Below are positions 22,318 to 33,349 of a stretch of 64,000 nucleotides of DNA, one piece after another (positions within the stretch are counted from its first letter, which is position 1; every line of letters starts with the position of its first letter). Location: NCBI GenBank assembly GCA_963555705.1, contig OY743174.1, positions 59,046,234 to 59,110,233 on the forward strand, read 5' to 3'. A program made the translations under genes and the position numbers. The notes beneath the pieces are model-generated. The model was not told the origin of the DNA, searched no databases, and saw nothing but the letters and a program-made list of their open reading frames with translations. The stretch is from Ligustrum vulgare (lineage: Eukaryota; Streptophyta; Magnoliopsida; Lamiales; Oleaceae).

Positions 22318-23604
22318 ATGTCAAATTTCAATGCTCAAACTCAAGATTTGAAGTACTTGTTACAAAATCTTTCAACTACCATGACTAAACAAATGGAGAA
22401 GATTGGGGGTGAGTTGGAAAAATTAGGAACAAGAGGGGAGAGTACATCAACTAGTATGGGTGAAGAAAATAGGGATGGTAGGAGAAGGTTGAGGGATAAT
22501 CTTGGGGACATAGTGTATAGGGATGGAGTTAGAAAACAAAATGGGAGTTTGAATAGGAAAATTAAAATGGACGTTTGGGATGAGGAAAGGGATAGTAAAC
22601 AAAGTGGGAGCATGCATAGGAAAAGAGGAGAATGTGTAAATAGGAGTGGAGATGGAATTGATGATAATATTGATAGAACAAAAATAAAGAGTCCATCATT
22701 CCATAGGAGGGATGATAATGAAGGGAAAGTTGAAGGAGGTTGGAGAATGGGTAGAAGAAGAAGAGAATGGGTAGATAGGAGTGGAGATGGGATGGATGAG
22801 AAGGTTGATATTGAGCAAATGAAGACTTCATCATTCCATAGGAGGGAAGGTAGTGAAGGCAGAGAAGTAGTGAAGGAGATAAATGCTAGGCCACCACAAT
22901 CTTTGGCCCATGCTAATGAGATGAAGGAACATGGGGAGGATAATTTCTACACTAGGTGCCTAGTGAGTGATAAACCATGTAGTCTCATGATAGATGGGGA
23001 GATTGGCACTAATTTGGTGAGTGCTAGTAGGGTGGAGAAATTGGGGTTACCGGTTATGAAACATCCTAATCCCTATGTATTGCAAAGGTTGGGTGACAAT
23101 GGGGGAGTGAGAGTGAGTGAACAAGTTCTTCTTGCCTTCAACATTGGGTCCTATTGTGACCAAGTGATATGTGATGTAGTTCCCATGTACACTACTCACA
23201 TAATTTTGGGGAGACCTTGGCAAAGTGATAGGGGTGTGATACATGACAAGAGGAAGAATCGGTGTAGCTTCCAAATGAATGGAAAAAGGGTTGTGATCCT
23301 ATCTTTGAGTTTGGAGGAAGTTCATAAAGATCAAATGAAACTCAAGAAGGAGTGGGAGGAAGAAGAGGAGAAAAAGAAAGACAAGGAAAGTGAAAATGAA
23401 GAAGAAAAGAAAAAGGAGAAAGAAAATGAAAATGAAAATTCAATTGAGAGAATTGAAGAGAATAAAAATGAGAATAAGAGAGTTGGGGCCACGTCCCTAG
23501 AAAAAGGAGAGACGGTGAGAGTTGGAGCCACGACTCCAGAAAAAGGAGAGGCGAGAGAAGCACCGAGAGTTGAGGTTACTACCTCAGAAAAGGTGAGGGA
23601 GTGA
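22318..23604 (+). CDS. Retropepsin-containing protein of the 20682 element
   Basis: From ATG 22318, about 428 residues. The N-terminal half is rich in charged, partly repetitive sequence (HRKRGECVNRSGDG, HRRDDNEGKVEGG and related repeats) and has no normal gag zinc knuckle. Residues around 205-310 match the retropepsin-like region of plant Ty3/gypsy polyproteins: CSLMIDGEIGTN, then VEKLGLPVMKHPNPYVLQ and ILGRPWQSDRGVIHD. The active-site triad is D-G-E rather than the more usual D-G-G. The C-terminal 90 residues are a lysine/glutamate-rich low-complexity tail. The stop at 23602 overlaps the start of the next frame (ATGA), which would allow termination-reinitiation. Confidence 0.75.
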   Translation: MSNFNAQTQDLKYLLQNLSTTMTKQMEKIGGELEKLGTRGESTSTSMGEENRDGRRRLRDNLGDIVYRDGVRKQNGSLNRKIKMDVWDEERDSKQSGSMHRKRGECVNRSGDGIDDNIDRTKIKSPSFHRRDDNEGKVEGGWRMGRRRREWVDRSGDGMDEKVDIEQMKTSSFHRREGSEGREVVKEINARPPQSLAHANEMKEHGEDNFYTRCLVSDKPCSLMIDGEIGTNLVSASRVEKLGLPVMKHPNPYVLQRLGDNGGVRVSEQVLLAFNIGSYCDQVICDVVPMYTTHIILGRPWQSDRGVIHDKRKNRCSFQMNGKRVVILSLSLEEVHKDQMKLKKEWEEEEEKKKDKESENEEEKKKEKENENENSIERIEENKNENKRVGATSLEKGETVRVGATTPEKGEAREAPRVEVTTSEKVRE

Positions 23605-25202
23605 TGAGTGCCACAAAGAAAATTGAGAGGAGAGATCACACAAAAATGTTCTTTACTCTTGAATTTTCTAACAATGCCCTCCCTAGCTTGGTTACTTCTT
23701 TGTTGCAGGAGATCGTGAGACCGACTTATCAAAGCAACCAAGAACTCAAAAGTCATGTCGAGTGGAAGAAATTTATGGAGATATTTTCCTACCACAGCAA
23801 ATACCATCAAGGTAAAGAAAATGTGGTAACTGATGCAACATCTAGGAGGTACACTCCTAACACTTCGTCGAGAGCAAGGTTATTATATTTGGAATACATC
23901 AAAGGATTGTATGACATTGATGTGGACTTGACAAATGAAATTTTGTCATGTGGAAATGTTGCATGTAATGAAAGTCCTTGGCATGATAAATTTCTCATTT
24001 GTAAATTCAAATTTTTATGTGTGCCTAATTGTCTAAGTGCCACCTCATTTTATTTTGAACATGTTAAGGGCATGCATGTTAATAATCCAAATTTGTTAAA
24101 CATTTATGAATCATGTTGTGAGCGATATCTTGATGAATTCTATGGGCATGATAATTATTTGTTTTGGAAAATTGGATTGTTTCTTTTTAAATGTGCCATG
24201 TGCAAATTGCTAATGGGAGAGGCACATGATAGTTGTTTGATGGGGCGATTTAAAATCAACGGGGTCTTAGGGGTATTATGTGATCAATTTTATTGGCCTA
24301 ATTTGAAGATTGGTGTTGAACATGTTTGCACTTGTTGTAAATACCTAACTTGCAAAATGGCTAAACTTAAGTTTAAGTTTTTGCCCCAAGAATTCCATAC
24401 TTATTTGCCCATCATGAGTAAACATTGGGTTACTTATTATATGAATTTTATAGTAGGTTTATTTGGAACAAAGAAAGAAAATGATGCTATTATTGTGATT
24501 GTTGGCAGGAGTATTAAAATGTCACATTTGATTGCATACCATGAAACCAACGAGGTCATTAACATAGCTAATCTTTTCTTTCGGGAAGTCGTGCATTTGC
24601 ACGAAGTTGGTGCTAATTTTGTGGTTGTTAAATTTGCTTGCAATTTAATTGCTCATCATATTAGCAAGTTTTCTCCACTTAAAATTGCTTGTGACTTTAA
24701 CCTATTAACTCTGTTGAACTTTATGTATATGTTTATTGAAGAAAGAGTTGGTTTAGGTGGCCACGAGAATGCACCTTTGGTTAAGCCCATTTGCAGGAGG
24801 CTCGAGCTTCCATTTGAGGGAATTGGTATACAATGTATTTCCAATACCAACCATGGTAGGAAGCATATTCCATTTGACCCGGGCGGCTGGATGTATTCCC
24901 ATTCGTGGAAGGAGCGACCCCCCGATCAAATAAAATCCAAATTGCTAGTTTGCAGTGTTGGCACATCTCAAGCTTTTGGCAACGCCTACAAATTGATTTT
25001 GCACGGTGAGTATGAAATTTCAGTTACATTTATTGTGTCTGAATTTTTTATTTTTATTGTAGGTGTCGATTCGTGGTTGAATCTCTTTCGAGATGGAGGA
25101 GATGATGAGAATCACGAGGGTCCAACTTCATTGCACGAACCTGTGATCCACAATGTTGCAAGATCAAAGTTCAAGGAGTTTTACGACAGTGCATTCAAGT
25201 AA
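23604..25202 (+). CDS. RNase H tail plus decayed integrase of the 20682 element
   Basis: About 532 residues, fully open. Residues 50-80 (HSKYHQGKENVVTDATSRR) match the RNase H-integrase linker. The zinc-binding region keeps EAH and the later C-x2-C (CTCC, then CKMAK), but its second histidine is arginine. In the catalytic core the first aspartate of the usual MDF motif is asparagine (MNFIVGL), and the next D in VVVDR is glycine (VIVGRS). The C-terminus retains GRKHIPFDPGGW and YKLILHGEYEISVTF of the GKHVVFEPGDW/GEYNVSATF type. The enzyme should be inactive, yet no stop interrupts it. Confidence 0.8.
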   Translation: MSATKKIERRDHTKMFFTLEFSNNALPSLVTSLLQEIVRPTYQSNQELKSHVEWKKFMEIFSYHSKYHQGKENVVTDATSRRYTPNTSSRARLLYLEYIKGLYDIDVDLTNEILSCGNVACNESPWHDKFLICKFKFLCVPNCLSATSFYFEHVKGMHVNNPNLLNIYESCCERYLDEFYGHDNYLFWKIGLFLFKCAMCKLLMGEAHDSCLMGRFKINGVLGVLCDQFYWPNLKIGVEHVCTCCKYLTCKMAKLKFKFLPQEFHTYLPIMSKHWVTYYMNFIVGLFGTKKENDAIIVIVGRSIKMSHLIAYHETNEVINIANLFFREVVHLHEVGANFVVVKFACNLIAHHISKFSPLKIACDFNLLTLLNFMYMFIEERVGLGGHENAPLVKPICRRLELPFEGIGIQCISNTNHGRKHIPFDPGGWMYSHSWKERPPDQIKSKLLVCSVGTSQAFGNAYKLILHGEYEISVTFIVSEFFIFIVGVDSWLNLFRDGGDDENHEGPTSLHEPVIHNVARSKFKEFYDSAFK

Positions 25203-25237
25203 GATTCGAGGTCGAATCATTTTCAAGAGGGAGGGGA

Positions 25238-25992
25238 TGATGAGAATCGGGAAAGTCAAACCTCGATGCACGTGCCCGTGGGACCCATGACGAGATCCGA
25301 AGTTGAAGAGGTTCAAGATTCGAGGCTAAACAACGTGAATAAATCAAGAAAAGAAGTCAATAATCAAGTTGGAGACAAAATTGGAGTTTCAGCCACTTTC
25401 GGTCGACCGAACTTTCTTCCGGTCTACCGATCTTCTGCAGAGGAATTTTGTTCCAGCCTCAGTCACTTTCGGATGAGTGGCGGTCGACCGAAAGTCCAGT
25501 TTCGGTCGACCCAGTGATCGACCGAAATATTTTCGGTCGACCAGTCGGTCAACCGAAACACTCCGGTTTTAAAAAAAACGGGGTTTTTCTTGTAAATACC
25601 GAAATTGCACATTTTACCCATTTTGTACATTTTATACACATTTCTTGTTCATTTGTAAAAAAAACTTGGATGTTAAGAAAATTGCTCTTGAGTGCTAGGT
25701 CTTGAAGACCCCCTTCTTGAAGTAAGACTAAACCTCTTTGATCTTGTATCTCTTAGGAAATTAATCAACTTTATCTTGAGTATTATTATTCTTGTGTTGT
25801 TGTTTATTTCCGCCACCTTGGAATTTGTTTTAATCTTTCCATTGGGCTAGGGTTTGTTAATCCTTGAATTTTGGGTTAGATTTAAACTTGGGTTAAGATG
25901 TTTATCGTTTTATTTACCACTTTAGCTTTCTTGGGTTTTGTATTAAATTGTTGTGGGAATTTTCGGTCAACACACCGAAGGGGTTCGCATCA
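25238..25992 (+). repeat. 3' LTR of the 20682-25992 element
   Basis: A 755-bp partner of 20682-21435, bounded by the polypurine tract and the CTATT duplication. The palindrome array is conserved (about 25397-25557), with two palindromes damaged by substitutions. Confidence 0.93.
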
Positions 25993-25997
25993 CTATT

Positions 25998-27890
25998 GAA
26001 AGATGTGTAAAATTCCTTGGAAAATATTTTTCTTCCAAAAGTTGAAAAATTCATTTGCCATGAAAATGAGACACTGTTCATTAAAGTTGAAAAAAAATCT
26101 CCAAAGAAAATTTTTGCAATCAAATATGGTAGAGTTGAAAAATGTTAAAAAATTATTCATCTTCCTTGAAAAATGTGCAAAATAAGTGTTAAATAAAGAT
26201 TTTGTTCAACGGCCAGACCAATTTATAATTTTGGTTTATTTGATATTTCTTATTTGTTTAAGATAAGATGCATAGTTAAAAATTGGACGGAGAAAATGTA
26301 TGTGGTTAAAAGTGGTTTGAGGAATTATGTAAATTATAATTTGTAATCATTACCAAAAAATGAAAAAAAAAAATGTTGTTTGCGTTCAATTGCATTGAAG
26401 ATTATTAAAAAATGTGCAAATTATACGTGTGAAAATATTTTTCTTCCAAAAGTTGAAGAATTCATTTGCAATGAAAAGAGGGAAAATGAGACACTATTCA
26501 TTAAAGTTGAAAAATATTTTCAAGGAAATTTTTTGTAATCATATATAAAATGTTAAAATTTTTGTCATCTTCCTTGAAAAATGTGCAAAATTAGTGTTAA
26601 ATTAAGGCTTTGTGTTTAATTGCATTGGAAATTATTGAAAAATGTGCAAAATTTCTTGAAAAATATTTTCCTTCCAAAAGTTGAATAATTCATTTGCCAT
26701 GAAAAGAGGGAAAATGAGACATTGTTTATTAAAGTTGGAAAATATTTTCCAAATAAAATTTTTACAATCAAATATGGCAAAGTTGAAAAATGTTAAAAAA
26801 TTTGCCATCTTCCTTGAAAAATGTACAAAATAAGTGTTAAATTAAGGCTTTGTTCGGTAGCCAGACCAATTTATAATCTTGGTTTATTTGACTTTTTTTA
26901 TTTTTTTAACGTAAGATGCGCGATTAAAAATTGGATAGAGAAAATATGTATGGTTAAAAGTAGTTTGAGAAATTATGTAAATTATAATTTGTAATCATTA
27001 CCAAAAAATGAAAAAAAAAGTGCAATTGAAAAAAAAAAGTTGTTTGCTTTTAATTGCATTGGAGATTATTAAAAAATGTGCAAAATACGTGTGAAAATAT
27101 TTTCCTTCCAGAAGTTGAAAAATTTCTTTACAATGAAAAGAGGAAAAATGAGACACTGTTCATTAAAATTGGAAAATATTTTCCAAGAAAATTTTTTGCA
27201 ATCAAATATGAGAAAGTTGAAAAATGTTAAAAAATTTGCCATCTTCCTAAAAAAGTTGCAAAATTAGTGTTAAATAAAGACTTTGTTCGACGGCTGAACT
27301 AATTTATAATCTTGGTTTATTTGAATTTTTTATTTTTTAATGTAAGCTATGTGGTTAAAAATTGGACAGAAAAAATATGTGTGGTTAAAAGTGATTTGAG
27401 AAATTATGTAAATTATGATGTGTAATCATTACCAAAAAATGAAAAAAAAATGCAGTTGAAAAAAAAAATGTTGTTTGCCTTTAATTTCATTAGAGATTAT
27501 TAAAAAATGTGCAAAATACGTGTGAACATATTTTCCTTCCAAAAGTTGAAGAATTCATTTGCAATGAAAAGAGGGAAAATGAGATACCGTTCATTAAAGT
27601 TGAAAATTTTTGGTAATCAAATATTGCAAAGTTGAAAAATGTTAAAAAATTCGCCATCTTCCTTGAAAAAATTGCAAAATTAGTGTTATATTAAGGCTTT
27701 GTTCGGTGGCCGGACCAATTTATAATCTTGGTTTATTTGAATTTTTTTATTTTTTAAGGTGAGACGTATGATTAAAAATTGGAAAGATGAAATGTGTGGT
27801 TAAAAATAAAAAAAAGCGTAGTTGAGGTTTGCATTTAATTGCATTGGAGATTATTTGAAAACAGTGAAAAATATGTGTGAAATTAATGTG
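25998..27890. repeat. ~430-bp satellite array, right part
   Basis: Continuation of the array at 19855-20681, with landmarks near 26026, 26435, 26663, 27098 and 27530. One unit is shortened to 228 bp. Units differ by many substitutions and small indels. Open frames such as 26003-26185 and 27076-27267 are repeat by-products. Confidence 0.8.
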
Positions 27891-28360
27891 GATCAGAAAT
27901 CAATTTTAAAAAAAGGTTAACATGAAAGTTGGCAATGAGCCATATGTAGATTCCCAAGTAGGCAAGTAATAATTATGTATTTGACTATTTCACACAAATA
28001 AAAATATGTTCCAAAAACCTATATAAAAAAAGGATAAAAAGTAAATTTTCATTTATGCGAGAAAAAATTGTCCCCATGCTCAGTTGGTATTATATATGTA
28101 GTAATAGAAGAGTTTATTTGAGGAAATAACTTTTTGAATACTAATTTTAGGAGAATGTATAGTTAAAAAATATGAAATCTTTTATGAATTTATGTATAAA
28201 ATAAAATGTCTTACACATTGCTTTACACACTCCTCAATGGAGGGGGCCCACTCATAATAAAATATTTGTGAATCCCTCCATGTGAGGGGTGTTATTTTTT
28301 TTTTTTTTTATATATATACATAAGTTTGGGAATGGAAGGGAGGGGGATAGGGCTTGAACT
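27891..28360. other. Intergenic DNA with a small MITE-like inverted repeat
   Basis: Bases 28225-28294 read ACACACTCCTCAATGGAGGG on the left, with an approximate inverted match (CCCTCCATGTGAGGGGTGTT) on the right, so a hairpin of about 70 bp is possible. The rest is AT-rich. Bases 28356-28360 (GAACT) are the left duplication of the next element. Confidence 0.4.
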
Positions 28361-31300
28361 TGAACCAGTTGAAATTTAAGGATGATTAATGTGTGAATTG
28401 GAATAAGTCTCTAATGGGTATATTGATTGGGTGCAACTCTAAGGTGCATAAGAAAGAGTCATAACTTTTAATAAGATGCAATCTACACCATCAATCATGA
28501 AATGGTGCAATCTAATGGTTGACATGAATTTGTGCCAAAAGATGCGATCATTCGAAGAGACACATTAAAATCTATAAATTGGACCCTCCTAATTCCATTT
28601 TATTCACTCCAAATCAATTCCATATAATTGATTTCTAATTCTTTCTTTCTCCAAATTCTGTCAAAATGATTTCCAAATTATTTAGAGTTTCATATTTGAT
28701 ATTTATTACTCGATGTCTATTCCGTTCTTGAAGAGTATAGTAAAGTGTTGGTTCGCTGGACAAAATTAATACCGTGCTATATTAATTTTGGAAGAAGCGT
28801 TGTAACTTAGGAGGTGGACGCCCATTTGATCATGTTCGCACTAGTGTAGAGGCGAAATCCGTCTTAAGGAGATTTGCATTCATATACCTCGATTCATTTT
28901 ATCTCCTTTTAATTTATCCATGTTAATAAGTTGAAATTATATGTGCATATCATGATTTCGATAAGTCAAAATTTATTCGATATTTTGCAAATGGAAGTCG
29001 TTATTTAATTGTCTTTACATGCAGGTATTTTTTTCTTTAAAAGAATATAATTATGCACCAATTTTATCCAACAATCTTAAGACGAATTTTGGTATTGTGT
29101 AGATTAATATTCTTTTCTGGTAGATAGAGAGACGTGTGAAATCCCAAGTTTAGGATTGTGCTAAGTTTATACATGTCTAAAAGTAGAAAGTATATAAGTT
29201 TTATTACTTATGTTATGTACATTGATACAATTTTGTTGTAACCTAATTATGTAGACTCACTTATCTTGTTGAAGATTATGTTACTATTTGTTGGTATAAT
29301 TATCATTCATCTTAAATGATAATTTGAAAAGGACAATGGTCTATCTCATGGAAAATCTCACTTAATTTGATAAAATTGTGAGATGCTACTTGTGCAAATT
29401 AAAAGATAATCTTATATTATATTATCATGTTACTGATTTATTATGAGGTTTGCCTCTATAAAATGAAGAGTGTAAATAGTGTTGATGAATATTAAGATTA
29501 GTTTGACATATGTATCATGGGGTCGAACAATTCGTTCTCAATATAAATTTGGATCTATCCAAATCTTTATAGGGATAGCAAGGTCTACAACTTGACATTC
29601 TTAAAATTACCTTTTGTGAAAAAATGGAAATGTTGAAAGTCCTAAATATGAAAGTACGTGGGCTTTCATTGATGTTCATGTTTCTAGTCATTTATATGTT
29701 GACTAGAAGTGAAATAATATTGTTTATTCAGCAAATAAACATATGATTGAACTTTATATAGTTATATGAATATTTTATTATTATTAAATAAGCTTTACCC
29801 AAAATTGTGGGGGTATGAATTTTGTTTGGAAAAAAATATTCTAAATTAAAGTTCAAATGCAACCAAAGATTTATTGTTGGTTGTCGTTGCTTTCTTCAAA
29901 TTAGAATATTATGATATTTGAAAATATTTGAAATGATAAACTGCACTGTACTGAATGCCTTGTTAAAATTAATATGCACATGATATCGAGAATTGGTATC
30001 CAATGCAAGGATTCAAAATTTACGAGTAAATATATTTTATTATTGAGGGTGTAGTTTTTTATGGAAATCCTTAATACAACTTAATAATAAAAAAAAAAAA
30101 ATTAGTGATTTCAATAAAGTTGGGATGAAGCATGATGGCTTCATATGTTTTCTAAAGATTTTGAAATTGGTGACATTTGTGCTTGTTATATCATTTGATT
30201 GAGATTTCTAGCTACAAACCATACGGCATAGTAAATCTCAAATTTATGCGTAGACATAATATCATTTGGCGGTTACTCTCAAATTGAACGATGTTGATTG
30301 TTTTATAGAAGGATAATCTATCGAATCCGTTTACAAATGGGTTATCTAGAGAGTAGATTGCGCATCGAGGGAAACAAGTGTAAAGCCTAAACTAATGGGT
30401 CAACTTAATGGAAACCTAACCTGACAACTGGAGATCTCATGGACTAGGTTCAATAGGAAAATTAATTATGATTAACTCTATGAGAAGCACTTCGGAGTTT
30501 AAACTCCTTCCTATTTTTATGATGCAAAAGTGCTGCCTACAAAGAATATTAAGGATAAGTTTTGCTTTTAATGATAACTATATCTTGTAATTAGTACAAG
30601 CGGGGTATTGTAAGATACTCTTTATAGAATATCACCTATGTTAGTGCAAACGTGGTCGGTTCTTTGAGAATTTTACTTAGGCGAATTCTCTAAAAGTACT
30701 CACAAAACCCAAGTTTTTAAGGACCGAAATAATGAACACAATAGAGAACCAAGTTTGATATGAGAGATAATGTGTTTGGTCTATTGTCTGGGCTCACAAT
30801 TACGGCTAACAGTTCAAAACGTTGCGTTTACTGATTAGCTAAGTGAGTTCGATATGTTCTTACTATGGAAGGTTCAAAGCGAAAGCTACCTATCTTGATG
30901 CGTTATCTTTCAAATTCTACTCTTCTTCATCTTCCTTATTCCGAGTCGACTTCTTCCATTCATGTGAGGGATTGTTGGAATTTAATGGTGATTAATGTGT
31001 GAATTGGAATAAGTCTCCAATAAGTGTGTTGATTGGGTGCAACTATAAGGTACATAATAAAGAGTCATGACTTTTGATAAGATGCAATCTACACCATCAA
31101 TCATTAAATGGTACGATCTAATGGTTGACATGAATTTTTGCCAAAAGATGTGACAATTCGAAGAGATACATTATTTTGAAGAATATAGTCAAGCGTTGGT
31201 TTGCCGGACAAAATTAATATCGTGTTATATTAATTTTGGAAGAAGCTTTGTATCTTGGGAGGTGGACGCCCATTCGATCCTGTTAGCATCAGTGTTGGGG

Positions 31301-31622
31301 CGAAATCCGTCTTAAGGAGAAAGTCGAAATTATATGTATGTAGCATGATTTCTCCATGTTAGAAAGTCGAAATTATATGTATGTAGCATGATGTCTCCAT
31401 GTTAGAAAGTCGAAATTATATGTTAGAAAGTCGAAATTATATGTATGTAGCATTATTTCTCCATGTTAGAAAGTCGAAATTATATGTATGTAGCATGACT
31501 TCGGTAAGCCAAAATTTATTCGATATTTTGCAAGTGTAAGTCGTTATTTAATCATTTTTGCATGTACGTATTTTTTTGTTAAAAGAATATAATTATAAAT
31601 TATGCACCAATTTTATCCAACA
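28361..31622 (+). mobile_element. Old, decayed non-autonomous LTR retrotransposon
   Basis: Two diverged direct repeats, 28361-29073 (713 bp) and 30973-31622 (650 bp), share long blocks such as GATTAATGTGTGAATTGGAA and GGAGGTGGACGCCCATT, and both end TTTTATCCAACA. The five-base duplication GAACT flanks the pair (28356-28360 and 31623-31627). A purine-rich GTGAGGGAT precedes the right repeat. The 1.9-kb interior has no recognisable gag or pol. LTR divergence looks above 10 percent, so this is an old insertion. The superfamily is unclear. Confidence 0.75.
31321..31500. repeat. Short tandem repeat inside the right LTR
   Basis: AGAAAGTCGAAATTATATGT followed by ATGTAGCATG and TTTCTCCATGTT is repeated about four times, one unit being shortened. 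The left LTR has one copy of the core, so the expansion happened after insertion. Confidence 0.7.
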
Positions 31623-31627
31623 GAACT

Positions 31628-32199
31628 TAGGTCTTCACTCGGTATGGTCCTCCTCTAACCACTTGAAAAGTTGCCTTGGTCATACGTGAGGGGTGTTAAG
31701 GTAGTATGTAAGCATTCATGTGTACAAATAGAGTTATTCTTACTTTATTGATAAATGTGTGGTTAAAAAAAGAGACAAAAAAATGTGGTCTTAGCTATAG
31801 TGATGTTTTGAAGAGTCGACCCCTACTTGAGAGTTGGGAAGCAAGGGTCTTGAAATTCAAGAGAAAATGATCGGTGAGTGATAAATACAAATTTTATTTC
31901 TTGACATCTTTAACTTACTCCTATTTTATAAACTATGAAAAACTATTTTTGTATTTGAAAATAATCTATTCATATGTTTTGTGCCTTTTCAGTTACCAAT
32001 AGATGTGAAAGATTTGATTTTGGTTGTCATGCCTCCTCTTTGTAGTAGTTGATAATACGATAATGCATAATGCATGTTTAACCTAAGATGACTTTGAGGT
32101 TCCCTTCGATCTATTAACTAGAGAGGTTCAATCAGTGAACTTACTTGGGCTCCATTTTGATTGAGTGTTATTTCTATATAACATGAAAAAGATTGAATA
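31628..32199. other. Intergenic DNA, nothing recognised
   Basis: Mixed sequence with a copy of the dispersed GTGTGGTTAAAAAAAGAG repeat near 31747. The last five bases (GAATA, 32195-32199) are the target duplication of the next element. Confidence 0.4.
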
Positions 32200-32433
32200 T
32201 GTTATAAAACTATCAAAATCTAAACAAGAATTAGAGATGAAGAGATGGAGAGAATAAAGAGGAGAATTCTCATTCCATTAGGTGTGTGAAATACAACAAT
32301 GAATGCCTCTATTTATAGGAAGATAAAGTCATTCACAATAATTCTTTACAATATTAATTAGGTGGGAGTTAGGTAAGAAATTAGGTAGAGATCTACAAAG
32401 GAATTTCTTAATAATTTCTAATAATTTATAACA
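32200..32433 (-). repeat. 3' LTR of the copia-like element
   Basis: A 234-bp LTR, identical by eye to 47713-47946. On the minus strand it contains CCTATAAATAGAGGC, a strong TATA box (about 32306-32320). The minus-strand polypurine tract lies just inside at 32434-32445. Confidence 0.93.
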
Positions 32434-32472
32434 CTCCCCCTTGAATGACTTATTGCTCAATTGTCTTCCTCG

Positions 32473-33192
32473 TTAAAACCTTGCTAAGAAAACCCAGTGG
32501 GATAAAACTTGAGCAAAGGAAAAAAGAGTACAGCTGCTCCCCCTGATGTTGGCCATCATTAATCATTGAGTCTAATATCCAAAATGACATCAATGATAAG
32601 TAGTACAAATCATGTACTGAAATCTGAAGTGCTTCGCTGCTTCAGTGTTTTAGTGCTTTAGTGCTGCCTCGTTAAAACCTTGTCAGTAAAACCCAATGGG
32701 ACAAAATCTGAACGAAGGAAAAAGAGTACAGCCGCTGCCTCGTTAAAACCTTGTCAGGAAAACCCTGTGGGACAAAACCTGGACGAAGGAAAAAGAGTAC
32801 AGCATGACAGCATGATTCTCCCCCTGAAGTGTGCAATCAAGTATTCATGAACCTTTTGAATAATGATATCATCTTTATTCTGGAATATATATGAAAATCT
32901 TCCTGTGTGTAGCCGATATCATAACATTCTTCATAAGATGTGTATGATTTTCTTCATTTGTTGATATCATTCCAGTATAACAATGTGTTGCTGAATTATA
33001 GCTTGTTGATAGCTATGATGATGCCTCAAAAACCTTGCTAGGAAAACCCTGTGGGACAAAACCTCAGCGAAGGGAAAAAGAGTGCAGTATTCTCATTAAT
33101 TTTCATCAATACGCCTCAACTGTTGCCTCATTAAAAACCTTGCTAGGAAAACCCTGTGGGACAAAACCTCAGCTAAGGGAAAAAGAGTGCAA
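32473..33192. repeat. Five copies of a ~55-bp AAACCTTG..GTGGGACAAAACC repeat
   Basis: Related copies start near 32473, 32672, 32742, 33022 and 33128. Each has TAAAACCTTG(C/T)(T/C)AGGAAAACCC, then GTGGGACAAAACCT, then GAAGGAAAAAGAGT. They are separated by unrelated spacers, so they are dispersed direct repeats inside the element, close to its polypurine end. Function is unknown. Confidence 0.8.
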
Positions 33193-33349
33193 CGCGTATT
33201 TATTCCTTTTCATGGAATATCACAAGTATATTGATGCAATCACGAATCTTTTCATCTTATAATTTATGATGAGCTTTATATAAATCGTTCATAGCTCATG
33301 ATGTCATAACATGCTATATTAAGCAATGTTGTACTAATTTATTGATTGC

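Larger units (their letters stand above)
20682..25992 (+). mobile_element. Ty3/gypsy (chromovirus-like) element lacking reverse transcriptase
   Basis: A 5.3-kb element with 754- and 755-bp LTRs (TGATGAGAATCG to GGTTCGCATCA) and the perfect duplication CTATT (20677-20681 and 25993-25997). A tRNA-Met-type primer site TAGTATCAGAGC lies at 21438-21449 and a polypurine tract AAGAGGGAGGGGA at 25225-25237. Two abutting frames encode a protease-containing protein and an RNase H-tail/integrase relic. The reverse transcriptase and most of RNase H are absent. About two dozen LTR substitutions by eye make it older than the 8551 element. Confidence 0.92.
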
